Shown here piece by piece: positions 50,377 to 60,115 of a stretch of DNA of 64,000 nt. A program made the translations under genes and the position numbers. The stretch is taken from contig NZ_QLUV01000002.1 in NCBI RefSeq assembly GCF_003286075.1, positions 62,001 through 126,000 on the forward strand, in the 5' to 3' direction. This DNA is from Paracoccus endophyticus (GTDB taxonomy: Bacteria > Pseudomonadota > Alphaproteobacteria > Rhodobacterales > Rhodobacteraceae). The first letter of the stretch is position 1. Every line of letters begins with the position of its first letter. The notes below the pieces were generated by a model, which did no database searches, was not told the origin of the DNA, and saw nothing but the letters and a program-made list of their open reading frames with translations.

Positions 50377-51816
50377 ATGATCCGTTTGACCCGCACACCG
50401 ACCTGCGCCCATCGTCCCAAGGCTGCCCTGCCCACCCTGCTTGCGGCGGTGGCGGCGGCGTGGCTGCCGCTGGCCGGCCCCGTGCTGGCGCAGGAGGCCC
50501 CGGCCGCCGGTGCGGTCGCCGAGGCCGCTCCCTCGGCGGATGCCGTGGCGGGGGACGAGGACAGCGGCCCCCTGCGGATCGAGATCACCGGCGGGCAGGT
50601 CGAGGCGATGCCGATCGCCGTCGCCCCCTTCTTCGACGAGGGCGGGGCCGCCGAGATGGCCCGCCAGGTCCAGCAGGTGATGACCGCCGACCTGACCGGC
50701 ACCGACCTGTTCCGCACCATCCCGCCCGAGGCCCATGTCGCGCGCCCGCAAGGCTTCGACGAGCCGGTCGCCTATGCCGACTGGCGGGCCGTCAACGCCG
50801 AGGCGCTGGTGACGGGGGCCGTCGCCGTGGCCGATGGCCGGGTCACGGTCAAGTTCCGGCTGTTCGACATCTTCTCGGGCCAGCCGCTGGGCGACGGCAT
50901 CCAGTTCGATGTCGAGGAGACAAGCTGGCGCCGCGCGGCGCACAAGGCGGCCGATCAGGTCTATGCGCGGATCACCGGCGAGACGCCGTATTTCGACAGC
51001 CGCGTCGCCTTTGTCGCCGAAAGCGGTCCCAAGGACGCGCGCCTCAAACGCATCGGGATCATGGACTACGACGGCGCCAACCCGATCTGGCTGACCGACG
51101 ACAGCGCGCTGGTGCTGGCGCCGCGGTTCTCGCCCGACGGACAGCAGCTGCTGTTCACCAGCTTTGCGCGCGGCGCGCCGCAGGTCATGCTGATGGACAT
51201 CACCACGCTGGACACCCGCGCGCTGAAGCAGGAGGCGGGCACCATGAGCTTTGCGCCGCGCTTTTCGCCCGATGGCCGCTGGATCGTCTATTCGCGCGAG
51301 AAATCCGGCAACACCGACATCTGGCAGATGGACGTGGCGACCGGCGCGGAACGGCCGCTGACCAGCACGCCGGGGATCGAGACCTCGCCCGGCTACAGCC
51401 CTGACGGCACGCAGGTCGTGTTCGAAAGCGACCAGTCGGGCAGCCCGCAGATCTATGTCATGCCCGCCGACGGATCGGGCGAGCCCACGCGCATCAGCTT
51501 CGGCCCCGGCCGCTATGGCACGCCGGTCTGGTCCCCCACGGGCGACCTGATCGCCTTTACCAACCAGCAGGACGACCGCTTTCACATCGGGGTCATGCGC
51601 CCGGACGGCGGGGACGAGAAAATGCTGACGGAATCGTTCCTTGACGAGGGCCCGACCTGGGCCCCCAATGGCCGCGTGGTGATGTTCACGCGCCAGACTC
51701 CGGGCGGGGATGGCACGCCGCGACTGCATTCCGTCGATGTCACCGGACGCAACATGCGCCCCGTCGACGTGCAGGGCGCGGCCTCCGATCCCGACTGGGG
51801 CCCGCTTTTGCCATGA
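50377..51816 (+). CDS. tolB: Tol-Pal system protein TolB
   Basis: Periplasmic beta-propeller that binds Pal, 479 residues: signal peptide (…LAGPVLAQ), an N-terminal alpha/beta domain (about 55-190) and a six-bladed propeller with WD-like SPDG motifs (FSPDGQQL, FSPDGRWI, YSPDGTQV). The signal sequence is preceded by an unusually long 20-residue basic region. Overlaps pal by four bases. Confidence 0.96.
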   Translation: MIRLTRTPTCAHRPKAALPTLLAAVAAAWLPLAGPVLAQEAPAAGAVAEAAPSADAVAGDEDSGPLRIEITGGQVEAMPIAVAPFFDEGGAAEMARQVQQVMTADLTGTDLFRTIPPEAHVARPQGFDEPVAYADWRAVNAEALVTGAVAVADGRVTVKFRLFDIFSGQPLGDGIQFDVEETSWRRAAHKAADQVYARITGETPYFDSRVAFVAESGPKDARLKRIGIMDYDGANPIWLTDDSALVLAPRFSPDGQQLLFTSFARGAPQVMLMDITTLDTRALKQEAGTMSFAPRFSPDGRWIVYSREKSGNTDIWQMDVATGAERPLTSTPGIETSPGYSPDGTQVVFESDQSGSPQIYVMPADGSGEPTRISFGPGRYGTPVWSPTGDLIAFTNQQDDRFHIGVMRPDGGDEKMLTESFLDEGPTWAPNGRVVMFTRQTPGGDGTPRLHSVDVTGRNMRPVDVQGAASDPDWGPLLP

Positions 51817-52343
51817 CGATGAGGGTGACGATGGTTCGGTTCCGCATTTCGGGCGCTGCGGCCCTGCTGGGTCTGCTGGGGGCCTGCGCGCAGCCCGCGC
51901 CCGCCCCGCTGGTGGTCGATCCCTATGCCGGACGGCCCAGCGCGGGCTATACGGGCAACCTGGCCGGGCTGGGGGCCACGGCCGAGGATTTTCGCACCAC
52001 CGCCGGCGACACCGTGCTGTTTTCGCAGGACCAGGCCACGCTGGGCGCCGAGGCGCGGGCGACGCTGGTCCGGCAGGCCGAATGGCTCAAGCGGAACGGC
52101 AGCTTCTCCTCGGTGGTCGAGGGCCATTCCGACGAACAGGGCACGCGCGAATACAACCTTGCGCTGGGCGCCCGCCGCGCCGGCGCGGTGCAGGAATACC
52201 TGATCGCGCAGGGCGTGGAGGCGGGGCGGATCACCACGCGGTCGATGGGCAAGGAACGTCCGCTCGAGGTGTGCTCGACGCCGGAATGCTATGACAAGAA
52301 CCGCCGCGCGGTGACGATCGTCCAGCCGGGGGCGGGGGTATGA
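51813..52343 (+). CDS. pal: Peptidoglycan-associated lipoprotein Pal
   Basis: Outer-membrane lipoprotein that holds peptidoglycan. The 176 residues have a lipobox LLGAC (cysteine about 26), a short linker and an OmpA-like domain with EGHSDEQGTREYNLALGARRA, whose aspartate and arginine bind diaminopimelate. Possible starts are ATG 51813 (coupled to tolB), 51819 or 51831; the first is chosen for the four-base overlap. Overlaps cpoB by four bases. Confidence 0.96.
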   Translation: MTMRVTMVRFRISGAAALLGLLGACAQPAPAPLVVDPYAGRPSAGYTGNLAGLGATAEDFRTTAGDTVLFSQDQATLGAEARATLVRQAEWLKRNGSFSSVVEGHSDEQGTREYNLALGARRAGAVQEYLIAQGVEAGRITTRSMGKERPLEVCSTPECYDKNRRAVTIVQPGAGV

Positions 52344-53290
52344 GGCTGCGCGGCATCCGCGGCGCGGTGCTGGCGGCCGGTCTGCTGGCGCTGCCGCTCA
52401 CCCTTCCGGCGGCCGCGCAGGACCAGCGCCCCGCGGCCACGCTGGCGGATGTGCGGGCCGACCTGCGCGCGCTGACGGCCGAGCTGCAATCGCTGCGGGC
52501 CGAGCTGAACGCCTCGGGCGCGGCCGGGTTCAAGGCCGCCGGCGGCGACAGCGCCATCGACCGCATGAACGCAATGGAATCCGAACTCTCGCGCCTGACC
52601 GGCGAGACCGAGCGGTTGAAGAACCGCATCGATCGCGTGGTCAAGGACGGCACCAACCGGGTGGGCGACATCGAGTTCCGCCTGTGCGAGATGGAGGAGG
52701 GCTGCGACCTGGGCGCGCTGACCACCCCCACGCTGGGCGATCCCGACGGTGCCGGAGTGCGCGTGTCCCCCCCCGTCATGCGCGGGTCCGCGGGGGACGC
52801 GCCGCTGCCCGGCGCGCTGACCGCGCAGGAGCGCGCCGATCTGGACCGGGCCGCTCAGGCGATGCAGGCGGGTGATTTCACAGGGGCGGCGCAGCTTTAC
52901 GGCACGTTCGCGATCGTTCACGCCGGAAGCCCGGCGGCGGCCGAGGCCCTGTTTCTCAAGGGCGCAGCGCTTGATGCCGCGTCCGATCCAAAGGGGGCGA
53001 CCGCAGCCTGGCTGTCGGCGTTTTCCGCCGACCCGACCGGGCCGCGCGCGCCCGACGCGCTGCTGGGCCTGTCGCGGGTCAGCGCCACCGGCCGCCCCGC
53101 GTCCGAGGGCTGCGTCTATCTGCTGGAACTGACGACGCGCTTTGCCGGCACGTCGCAGGCGGATCAGGCGGCCAAGCGCATGGCCTCGGCCGGCTGCGAC
53201 ACGGGCGCCCCGCCCGAGGACGCGGATGCAATCCCGGCAACGGCCGGCGCGGATGCCGAGGCCGCGGCCGACCTGGCCGATGGGGACTGA
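52340..53290 (+). CDS. cpoB: Cell division coordinator CpoB (YbgF)
   Basis: Periplasmic protein that couples peptidoglycan synthesis to Tol-driven constriction. The 316-residue protein has a signal peptide (…LPAAAQ), an N-terminal coiled-coil (about 35-105) and TPR repeats (about 165-280, AMQAGDFTGAAQLYGTF). Two cysteines (RLCEMEEGC) may form a disulfide. The C terminus is alanine-rich. Overlaps tilS by 11 bases. Confidence 0.9.
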   Translation: MRLRGIRGAVLAAGLLALPLTLPAAAQDQRPAATLADVRADLRALTAELQSLRAELNASGAAGFKAAGGDSAIDRMNAMESELSRLTGETERLKNRIDRVVKDGTNRVGDIEFRLCEMEEGCDLGALTTPTLGDPDGAGVRVSPPVMRGSAGDAPLPGALTAQERADLDRAAQAMQAGDFTGAAQLYGTFAIVHAGSPAAAEALFLKGAALDAASDPKGATAAWLSAFSADPTGPRAPDALLGLSRVSATGRPASEGCVYLLELTTRFAGTSQADQAAKRMASAGCDTGAPPEDADAIPATAGADAEAAADLADGD

Positions 53291-54518
53291 CCCGCAGCCC
53301 CTTGTCATCGCCGCACTCGACAGGCTGGCCGGGTCCTTGCCCGCGCTGGGCGTGGCCTTGTCTGGCGGGGGCGATTCCCTGGCGCTGCTGCGGATCGCAG
53401 CCGACTGGGGCCGGGCCCGGGGCGTGCCCATCGTCGCGGCGACGGTCGATCACGCCCTGCGCCCCGGTTCCGCCGCCGAGGCCGCCTGTGCGGGCCGCAT
53501 GGCGGCGGACGCCGGGGTGGCGCATGACGTGCTGCGCTGGGACCGCGCCGGGGCGCCGGCCGGCAACCTGATGGCGGCGGCCCGCCGCGCGCGCATGGCG
53601 CTGCTGTCGGACTGGGCGCAGGGTCGGGGCGTGCCGGCGCTGGCGCTGGGCCACACGATGGACGACCAGGCCGAGACCCTGCTGATGCGGCTTGCGCGCG
53701 GCGCGGGCGTGGACGGGCTGTCGGGCATGGCCGAGGCGCGGCCGGCGGCGGGCGTGCTGTGGCTGCGGCCGCTGCTGGGCACGCGCGGGGCCGATCTGCG
53801 CGGCTGGCTGCAGGGGCAGGGGCTGGCCTGGATCGACGACCCGACCAACGAGAACGCGGACTTCGACCGCGTGCGCATCCGCCGCGCATTGGCCGGGCTG
53901 GACCTGCCCGTGGGGGCGCTGGCCCGATCGGCGGCGAACCTGGCGCAGGCGCGCGCGGCGCTGGGGCACGCCGCCCGGGCGGCCGCGCAGGGCGTGCGCG
54001 CGGACTGCGGCGTGCTGAGCCTGCCGCGCGGCCCCTGGCACGACGCGCCCGACGAGCTGCGCCGCCGCCTGGCCGTGGCCGCGCTGCGCTGGGTCACGGG
54101 GGCGGATTACCCGCCCCGGCGCGAACCCGTGGACCGCCTGGTGGCGGCGCTGGCAGCGGGCCGGCAAGCGACGCTGGGGGGCGTCATCGCCCGGCCGCGA
54201 GCCGAGTGGATCGCGTTCGCCCGCGAGCCCGCCGCCGCCGCCCGTGCGACCGCCGCCCCGCGGGGCGGCACGGCGGTCTGGGACGGCCGCTGGCACCTGA
54301 CCGGCCTGCCCGACGGATGCCGGGTTCGGGCGACCCTCGCCGCCGACCTGGCGGTGCGCGAGTGGCGCGCCGGCGGCCTGTCGCGCGCCGCACTGCTGGC
54401 TGCGCCGCTGGTCCAGGCGGCGCAGGGATCGGTGGTGCCGCTGCTGGACGCGGGGCCGATCCGTGCGCGACCGCTGCGCGATGCGGCTGATTTCACGGCA
54501 AGCCTGTCGGCGCATTGA
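53280..54518 (+). CDS. tilS: tRNA(Ile)-lysidine synthetase
   Basis: Changes C34 of tRNA-Ile(CAU) to lysidine so that it reads AUA. The 412-residue protein carries the PP-loop SGGGDSLALL (28-37), HTMDDQAETLLMRLARG (about 125-141) and the WIDDPTNENADFDRVRIR segment; the C-terminal domains are shorter than in E. coli. The ATG overlaps the end of cpoB. Common order in this group: tol-pal, cpoB, tilS, ftsH. Confidence 0.94.
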   Translation: MGTDPQPLVIAALDRLAGSLPALGVALSGGGDSLALLRIAADWGRARGVPIVAATVDHALRPGSAAEAACAGRMAADAGVAHDVLRWDRAGAPAGNLMAAARRARMALLSDWAQGRGVPALALGHTMDDQAETLLMRLARGAGVDGLSGMAEARPAAGVLWLRPLLGTRGADLRGWLQGQGLAWIDDPTNENADFDRVRIRRALAGLDLPVGALARSAANLAQARAALGHAARAAAQGVRADCGVLSLPRGPWHDAPDELRRRLAVAALRWVTGADYPPRREPVDRLVAALAAGRQATLGGVIARPRAEWIAFAREPAAAARATAAPRGGTAVWDGRWHLTGLPDGCRVRATLAADLAVREWRAGGLSRAALLAAPLVQAAQGSVVPLLDAGPIRARPLRDAADFTASLSAH

Positions 54519-54543
54519 TACCGGGGACGCGACGACCTATTTT
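54515..54543 (+). promoter_or_regulatory. Putative ftsH promoter
   Basis: TTGATA (54515-54520) and TATTTT (54538-54543) have an exact 17-base spacer. The -35 overlaps the tilS stop codon. It would give ftsH its own transcript. Confidence 0.6.
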
Positions 54544-54576
54544 AGGCCCAATGACATTCCCGCGGAGGACCTGCCC

Positions 54577-56463
54577 TTGGGCAACGCGCGCAACATCGCC
54601 TTCTGGGTGGTTCTGTTCCTGATGATCCTGGCCTTGTTCAACGCCTTTGGCGGTGGGCAGTCCCAGATGAACAGCCGCCAGATCAGCTATTCCGATTTCA
54701 TCCAGCGGGTGAACGACGACCAGGTCACCGGCGTCACCATCGACGGTGAGAACGTGCTGATCACCGCCACCGACGGCAAGCAGTATGTCACCGTCCGCCC
54801 CGCCGGGGACGAGCTGGCCAGCCGCCTGCTGGACAAGAACGTCGAGGTCAAGGTCGAGCGCCAGCAGCAGTCGGGCTTCATGTCGCTGCTGGGCGTCTGG
54901 CTGCCCTTCATCCTGCTGATCGGCGTCTGGATCTTCATGATGAACCGGATGCAGGGGGGCGGAAAAGGCGGCGCCATGGGCTTTGGCAAGTCCAAGGCCA
55001 AGCTGCTGACCGAAAAGCACGGCCGCGTCACATTCGACGACGTGGCAGGCATCGACGAGGCCAAGGAGGAGCTTGAGGAGATCGTCGAGTTCCTGCGCAA
55101 CCCGCAGAAGTTCAGCCGCCTCGGCGGCAAGATCCCCAAGGGCGCGCTGCTGGTCGGCCCCCCCGGCACGGGTAAGACCCTGCTGGCCCGCGCCATCGCC
55201 GGCGAGGCGGGGGTGCCCTTCTTCACCATCTCGGGCTCGGACTTCGTGGAAATGTTCGTGGGCGTCGGCGCCAGCCGCGTGCGCGACATGTTCGAGCAGG
55301 CCAAGAAATCCGCCCCCTGCATCGTCTTCATCGACGAGATCGACGCGGTGGGCCGCGCCCGCGGCGTCGGCATCGGCGGCGGCAACGACGAGCGCGAGCA
55401 AACGCTGAACCAGCTGCTGGTCGAAATGGACGGGTTCGAGGCGAACGAGGGGATCATCATCATCGCCGCCACGAACCGCAAGGACGTGCTGGACCCGGCG
55501 CTGCTGCGCCCCGGCCGCTTCGACCGCCAGATCCACGTGCCGAACCCCGACATCAAGGGCCGCGAGAAGATCCTGAACGTCCACGCCCGCAAGGTGCCGC
55601 AAGGCCCTGACGTGGACCTGCGGATCATCGCCCGCGGCACGCCCGGATTCAGCGGCGCCGACCTGATGAACCTGGTGAACGAGGCCGCGCTGATGGCCGC
55701 GCGCATCGGCCGCCGCTTTGTCACGATGGAGGATTTCGAGAGCGCCAAGGACAAGGTGATGCTGGGGGTGGAACGCCGCAGCATGGTCCTGACGCCCGAG
55801 CAGAAGGAAAAGACCGCCTATCACGAGGCCGGCCACGCCATCGTCGGGCTGTCGCTGCCCAAGTGCGACCCGGTCTACAAGGCGACGATCATCCCGCGCG
55901 GCAGCGCGCTGGGGATGGTGGTCAGCCTGCCCGAGGTGGACCGGCTGAACTTCCACAAGGACGAGGCCAAGCAGAAGATCACCATGACGATGGCCGGCAA
56001 GGCCGCCGAGATCATCAAGTATGGCGAGGAAGGCGTCTCGAACGGTCCCGCCGGCGACATTCAGCAGGCCAGCGCGCTGGCCCGCGCGATGGTGATGCGC
56101 TGGGGCATGTCCGAAAAGGTCGGCGCGGTGGATTACGCCGAGGCGCACGAGGGCTATTCCGGCAATACCGGCGGGTTCTCGGTCAGCGCCTCGACCAAGG
56201 AGCTGATCGAGCAGGAGGTCCGCGAGCTGATCGAGAACGGCTATCGGGAAGCGCACCGCATCCTGCTGGAAAAGTCCGAGGAGTTCGAGCGCCTGGCCCG
56301 GGGCCTGCTGGAGTACGAGACGCTGACCGGCGAGGAAATCGGCAAGGTCATCCGGGGCGAGCCTCTGGGCGGCGACGACGACCTGCCCGGATCGGCCATC
56401 CCGTCGATTCCGGCGGTGCCGCGCCCGGTGCGCCCGGCCGGAGAGCCGCTGCCCCAGGCGTGA
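54577..56463 (+). CDS. ftsH: ATP-dependent zinc metalloprotease FtsH
   Basis: Membrane-bound AAA+ protease that degrades unassembled membrane proteins and regulators. The 628-residue protein has two membrane helices (about 6-24 and 103-122), Walker A GPPGTGK (194-200), Walker B IVFIDEID (249-256), the second-region-of-homology arginines ([10 protein letters not shown]) and the zinc motif HEAGH (416-420). The TTG at 54577 is chosen: GGAGG lies 8 bases upstream and the protein then starts [10 protein letters not shown] like relatives. The frame is open further upstream, but without a plausible N terminus. The tail is proline-rich. A terminator follows. Confidence 0.97.
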   Translation: MGNARNIAFWVVLFLMILALFNAFGGGQSQMNSRQISYSDFIQRVNDDQVTGVTIDGENVLITATDGKQYVTVRPAGDELASRLLDKNVEVKVERQQQSGFMSLLGVWLPFILLIGVWIFMMNRMQGGGKGGAMGFGKSKAKLLTEKHGRVTFDDVAGIDEAKEELEEIVEFLRNPQKFSRLGGKIPKGALLVGPPGTGKTLLARAIAGEAGVPFFTISGSDFVEMFVGVGASRVRDMFEQAKKSAPCIVFIDEIDAVGRARGVGIGGGNDEREQTLNQLLVEMDGFEANEGIIIIAATNRKDVLDPALLRPGRFDRQIHVPNPDIKGREKILNVHARKVPQGPDVDLRIIARGTPGFSGADLMNLVNEAALMAARIGRRFVTMEDFESAKDKVMLGVERRSMVLTPEQKEKTAYHEAGHAIVGLSLPKCDPVYKATIIPRGSALGMVVSLPEVDRLNFHKDEAKQKITMTMAGKAAEIIKYGEEGVSNGPAGDIQQASALARAMVMRWGMSEKVGAVDYAEAHEGYSGNTGGFSVSASTKELIEQEVRELIENGYREAHRILLEKSEEFERLARGLLEYETLTGEEIGKVIRGEPLGGDDDLPGSAIPSIPAVPRPVRPAGEPLPQA

Positions 56464-56486
56464 TCTGCTGGCGGTGACAGGATCGG

Positions 56487-56513
56487 GCCCCGGCCGCACG
56501 GCCGGGGCTTTTT
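56487..56513 (+). terminator. Rho-independent terminator of ftsH
   Basis: A perfect 9-base stem (GCCCCGGCC/GGCCGGGGC) with a 4-base loop is followed by TTTTT, 24 bases after the stop codon. Confidence 0.9.
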
Positions 56514-56540
56514 CATGCGCGGCGGGGCGGCCGGACAGGG

Positions 56541-56621
56541 TCAGACGACCAGCAGCAGCGCGGCGCCCAGCGTCAGCCCGAGGGCGAACCCGAGGTTGAT
56601 GACGAACGAGACGGCGTCCAT
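56541..56621 (-). CDS. 26-residue hydrophobic membrane peptide
   Basis: A very short frame translating to MDAVSFVINLGFALG plus a leucine/valine-rich end, one complete membrane helix. The ATG at 56621 has AAAGGA 7 bases upstream, and third positions are nearly all G or C. It lies alone on the minus strand, between the ftsH terminator and the chorismate mutase gene. Function unknown; small one-helix proteins often regulate membrane enzymes. Expression is a prediction. Confidence 0.5.
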   Translation of the reverse strand: MDAVSFVINLGFALGLTLGAALLLVV

Positions 56622-56822
56622 GGCTGCGTCCTTTCCGATGCGGGCGTGCGTGCCCATGATGATGGTTCAACCGCAGGGTGCCGCGCCTGTTCCGTTTGCG
56701 CGGAAAACCGCCGAGGCTCTGCGACATTCCTGCCACGACCGCCCGGTGGCGCGGCGGGCCGCGGCGCGCGGCGTGCGGCCGCGACGGCTTGCGCCGCTGC
56801 GCGGGGGCGGGCATGAGGCGGC

Positions 56823-57146
56823 ATGACTTCGCCCCTGACGCCCGACGATATCGCCGCCCTGACCGACATGACCGCCCTGCGCGCTGCCATCGACGCGCTG
56901 GACCGGCGGCTGGTTGACCTGCTGGCCGACCGCTCGCGCCTGATCGACCGCGCCGCTCAGATCAAGGCGCAGGCCGGCCTGCCCGCCCGCATCGGCTGGC
57001 GCGTCGAGGAGGTCGCCGCGAACGCCCGCGCGAACGCCGTCCGTGCCGGGCTGGACCCGGACCTGGCCGAGGCCCTGTGGAGGCGAATGATGGAGCATTT
57101 CATCGCGCAAGAGGCGCGGGCGCTGGGGGAACGCGATGACGGCTGA
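56823..57146 (+). CDS. Chorismate mutase (AroQ type)
   Basis: Converts chorismate to prephenate for phenylalanine and tyrosine. A 107-residue all-helical protein with the AroQ pattern [23 protein letters not shown] (about 19-41; the arginines bind the substrate), AAQIKAQ with its lysine, and [12 protein letters not shown]. Single-domain, as in related alphaproteobacteria. It overlaps folD by 11 bases, a coupling that is conserved in some relatives but has no obvious metabolic reason. Confidence 0.9.
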   Translation: MTSPLTPDDIAALTDMTALRAAIDALDRRLVDLLADRSRLIDRAAQIKAQAGLPARIGWRVEEVAANARANAVRAGLDPDLAEALWRRMMEHFIAQEARALGERDDG

Positions 57147-58014
57147 ACTGATCGACGGCAAGGGCTTTGCCGCGGCGCTGCGAGGGCGCATCGCCGAACA
57201 GGTCGCCGCGCTGCGGGCCGATCACGGCATCACCCCGGGCCTTGCCGTCGTGCTGGTGGGCGAGGACCCCGCCTCGTCCGTCTATGTCCGGTCCAAGGGC
57301 AAGGCGACGGTCGAGGTCGGAATGGAAAGCTTTCAGCACCGCCTGCCGGCCGGAACGCCGCAGGACGACCTGCTGGCGCTGATCGCGCGGCTGAACCGGG
57401 ACCCGGCGGTGAACGGCATCCTGGTGCAGCTGCCGCTGCCCCGCCACATGGACGAGGGGGCGGTGATCAACGCCATCGCGCCGGAAAAGGACGTGGACGG
57501 CTTCACGGTCCTGAACGCTGGGCGGCTGGCCACCGGGCAAAGGGCGATGGTGCCCTGCACGCCGCTGGGCTGCCTGATGATGCTGCGCGACCGGCTGGGC
57601 AATCTGTCGGGGCTGAACGCGCTGGTGATCGGGCGATCCAACATCGTGGGCAAGCCCATGGCGCAGCTGCTGCTGGCCGACAGCGCCACGGTCACGGTCG
57701 CCCATTCGCGCAGCCGCGACCTGCCCGACCTGTGCCGCCGCGCCGACATCCTGGTGGCCGCGGTGGGTCGGGCGCGCTTTGTGCGGGGCGACTGGATCAG
57801 GCCGGGCGCTACCATCATCGACGTGGGGATCAACCGCACCGACGACGGGCTGACGGGCGACGTGGACTTCGACGCGGCGCGGGCCGTGGCCGGCGCGATC
57901 ACGCCGGTTCCGGGCGGGGTGGGGCCGATGACCATCGCCTGCCTGCTGGCCAACACGCTGACCGCCACGGCGCGGGTGAACGGCCTGCCCGATCCGCAGG
58001 GGCTGACGCCCTAG
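57136..58014 (+). CDS. folD: Methylenetetrahydrofolate dehydrogenase/cyclohydrolase
   Basis: Bifunctional one-carbon enzyme giving 10-formyl-tetrahydrofolate and NADPH. The 292 residues contain the catalytic [16 protein letters not shown] with its lysine (about 48-63; written as tyrosine/lysine pair), [20 protein letters not shown], the NADP loop [14 protein letters not shown] and the C-terminal [13 protein letters not shown]. Normal length. No terminator is seen after it. Confidence 0.97.
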   Translation: MTAELIDGKGFAAALRGRIAEQVAALRADHGITPGLAVVLVGEDPASSVYVRSKGKATVEVGMESFQHRLPAGTPQDDLLALIARLNRDPAVNGILVQLPLPRHMDEGAVINAIAPEKDVDGFTVLNAGRLATGQRAMVPCTPLGCLMMLRDRLGNLSGLNALVIGRSNIVGKPMAQLLLADSATVTVAHSRSRDLPDLCRRADILVAAVGRARFVRGDWIRPGATIIDVGINRTDDGLTGDVDFDAARAVAGAITPVPGGVGPMTIACLLANTLTATARVNGLPDPQGLTP

Positions 58015-58094
58015 GGCCGGGCGATCCACGGCCCGCGGCTCCGCCACCGGGCGCGCCACCGCGCCCCCATTTCCCGTGGCGGCGCCTTTGGCCC

Positions 58095-58622
58095 TTACGA
58101 TCCGCCGTATTTCTTGCCGCTGCGGGCGACCAGCCAGTCCATGGCTGCCATCAGCAGGCCGGACACGACGAAGACCACATGGATGATGACCAGCCAGCGC
58201 AGCTCGCGGTCGCCCAGCGGCACGATGTTGGGCCGCCCCAGCTCCATGAACCGCTTGAGCAGGTCGATGGCGGAAATCGCCACGATCGAGGCGATCAGCT
58301 TCATCTTCAGCCCCGAGAAATCGACCGTGCCCATCCAGGCCGGACGTTCGCTGTCGTTGCCGATGTCCAGCTTGGAGACGAAGTTCTCGTAGCCCGAGAA
58401 GATCACGATCAGCAGCAGGTTCGCCGCCAGCGTCAGGTCGATCAGCGACAGCGCCGCAAGGATCGCGGTTTCCGCCGTCATGGTCATCGCCTGCGCCAGA
58501 TAATAGGCGGTCTGCCGCAGGAACACGACCAGCATCATCGCCAGCACCGCGACCAGCCCCAGGTACATGGGCGCCATCAGCCAGCGCGACGCAAACAGCA
58601 GCCGCTCGAACGCCTTTTCCAT
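58095..58622 (-). CDS. UPF0114 (YqhA-like) membrane protein
   Basis: A 175-residue inner-membrane protein with four helices and the family pattern [18 protein letters not shown] at the start and [25 protein letters not shown] in the middle (read across helix and loop). Function unknown. Convergent with folD, divergent from the aldolase gene. Confidence 0.88.
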   Translation of the reverse strand: MEKAFERLLFASRWLMAPMYLGLVAVLAMMLVVFLRQTAYYLAQAMTMTAETAILAALSLIDLTLAANLLLIVIFSGYENFVSKLDIGNDSERPAWMGTVDFSGLKMKLIASIVAISAIDLLKRFMELGRPNIVPLGDRELRWLVIIHVVFVVSGLLMAAMDWLVARSGKKYGGS

Positions 58623-58754
58623 GCCCTGGCCCCCTGGTTTCCTGCCGCCGCAGATAGGCGGGACCGGGTTCGCGGGCAAGCCGCCGCGTCGGGCTTTTCG
58701 TGCTGGGGGAACTGGGCTAAACCCGCAGCAGCCATTCCCAGGAGGCCACCGGCC

Positions 58755-59411
58755 ATGAGATTTTTCGTCGATACCGCCGACATTGCCGCGATCCGCGAAC
58801 TGCACGAGCTGGGGATGGTGGACGGCGTCACCACCAACCCCTCGCTGATCCTGAAGTCCGGCCGCGACATCCTCGAGGTCACGCGCGAGATCTGCGAACT
58901 GGTGCCCGGCCCGGTCAGCGCCGAGGTGGTGGCCGAACAGGCCGCCGACATGATCGCCGAGGGGCGCAAGCTGGCCGCCATCGCGCCCAACGTCACCGTC
59001 AAGGTGCCGCTGACCTGGGACGGGCTGAAGGCCTGCAAGGCCCTGACCGACGACGGCCACATGGTCAATGTCACGCTGTGCTTTACCGCTGCGCAGGCGA
59101 TCCTGGCGGCCAAGGCGGGCGCGACCTTCATCAGCCCGTTCATCGGCCGGCTGGACGACATCGGCCTGGACGGGATGGAGCTGATCGCCGACATCCGCCA
59201 GATCTATGACAACTACGGCTACGAGACGAACCTGCTGGCGGCCTCGATCCGGTCGGTCAACCACGTCATCGCCTGCGCCCGCGTCGGCGCCGACGTCATC
59301 ACCGCGCCGCCCGCGGTCATCAAGGCCATGGCCAGCCACGTGCTGACCGACAAGGGGCTGGAGCAGTTCACCGCGGACTGGGCCAAGACGGGCCAGAAGA
59401 TCGGCGCATGA
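58755..59411 (+). CDS. fsa: Transaldolase/fructose-6-phosphate aldolase
   Basis: A short transaldolase-family class I aldolase, 218 residues: [20 protein letters not shown] start, [15 protein letters not shown], the Schiff-base lysine in VTVKVPLT (about 85-92), [19 protein letters not shown] and the [14 protein letters not shown] phosphate site. Family members act as transaldolase or as fructose-6-phosphate aldolase; sequence alone does not decide. AGGAGG lies 8 bases upstream. Overlaps the DUF484 gene by four bases. Confidence 0.94.
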   Translation: MRFFVDTADIAAIRELHELGMVDGVTTNPSLILKSGRDILEVTREICELVPGPVSAEVVAEQAADMIAEGRKLAAIAPNVTVKVPLTWDGLKACKALTDDGHMVNVTLCFTAAQAILAAKAGATFISPFIGRLDDIGLDGMELIADIRQIYDNYGYETNLLAASIRSVNHVIACARVGADVITAPPAVIKAMASHVLTDKGLEQFTADWAKTGQKIGA

Positions 59412-60115
59412 CCGAGACCGCCGCGCCCGCCGCGCTGGACGATGCCACCCGCGCGCAACTGATCGCCGAGCCGGCCCTGATCCTGGCCGACCGCGACCTG
59501 ATGCGCGCGCTGGTCGCCGCGCGCGAGGCCGAACTGGGCGCGAATGTCGTCGATATCCGCGGCCGCGCGATGGAGGCGCTGGAGCATCGGCTGGACCGGC
59601 TGGAGGCCGCGCATGAAAGCGTGATCTCGGCGGCGTATGAAAACCAGTCGGGGATGAACACCATCCACCGCGCCGTCCTGTCGCTGCTCGAGCCGCTGGA
59701 TTTCGCGGGCTTTCTGGACAATCTGGACAGCCACGTCGCCCCCATCCTGCGGGTCGAGACGCTGCGCCTGGTGATGGAAACCGCAGGCGACGGCGGCCCG
59801 CCCCCGCAGGCCGGCGGGACGCTGGTGATGGTGCCGCCCGGCGCCGTCGCCCGCATGGTCGCGGCAGGCCGGCGCGCGCCGCGCGGCGACGACATCGTGC
59901 TGCGCCGGGCGGTGGCCGACACCCGCGCCCTGCACGGCACCGAGGTCGCGTCCGAGGCGCTGTTGCCGCTGGACTTGGGCCCCGGTCGGCGTCCGGCGCT
60001 GCTGCTGATCGGCTCGATGGAACCCGGCCGCTTCACGCCCGCTCAGGGCACCGACCTGCTGCGGTTCTTCGGCCAGGCGTTCCGGCTGGTGCTGCTGGGC
60101 TGGCTGTCGGCATGA
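59408..60115 (+). CDS. DUF484 family protein
   Basis: A 235-residue protein with an N-terminal helical part including [18 protein letters not shown] and a coiled stretch, then a GAF-like domain ending [26 protein letters not shown]484 genes usually precede xerC; function is unknown. It overlaps both neighbours by four bases. Confidence 0.9.
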   Translation: MTETAAPAALDDATRAQLIAEPALILADRDLMRALVAAREAELGANVVDIRGRAMEALEHRLDRLEAAHESVISAAYENQSGMNTIHRAVLSLLEPLDFAGFLDNLDSHVAPILRVETLRLVMETAGDGGPPPQAGGTLVMVPPGAVARMVAAGRRAPRGDDIVLRRAVADTRALHGTEVASEALLPLDLGPGRRPALLLIGSMEPGRFTPAQGTDLLRFFGQAFRLVLLGWLSA

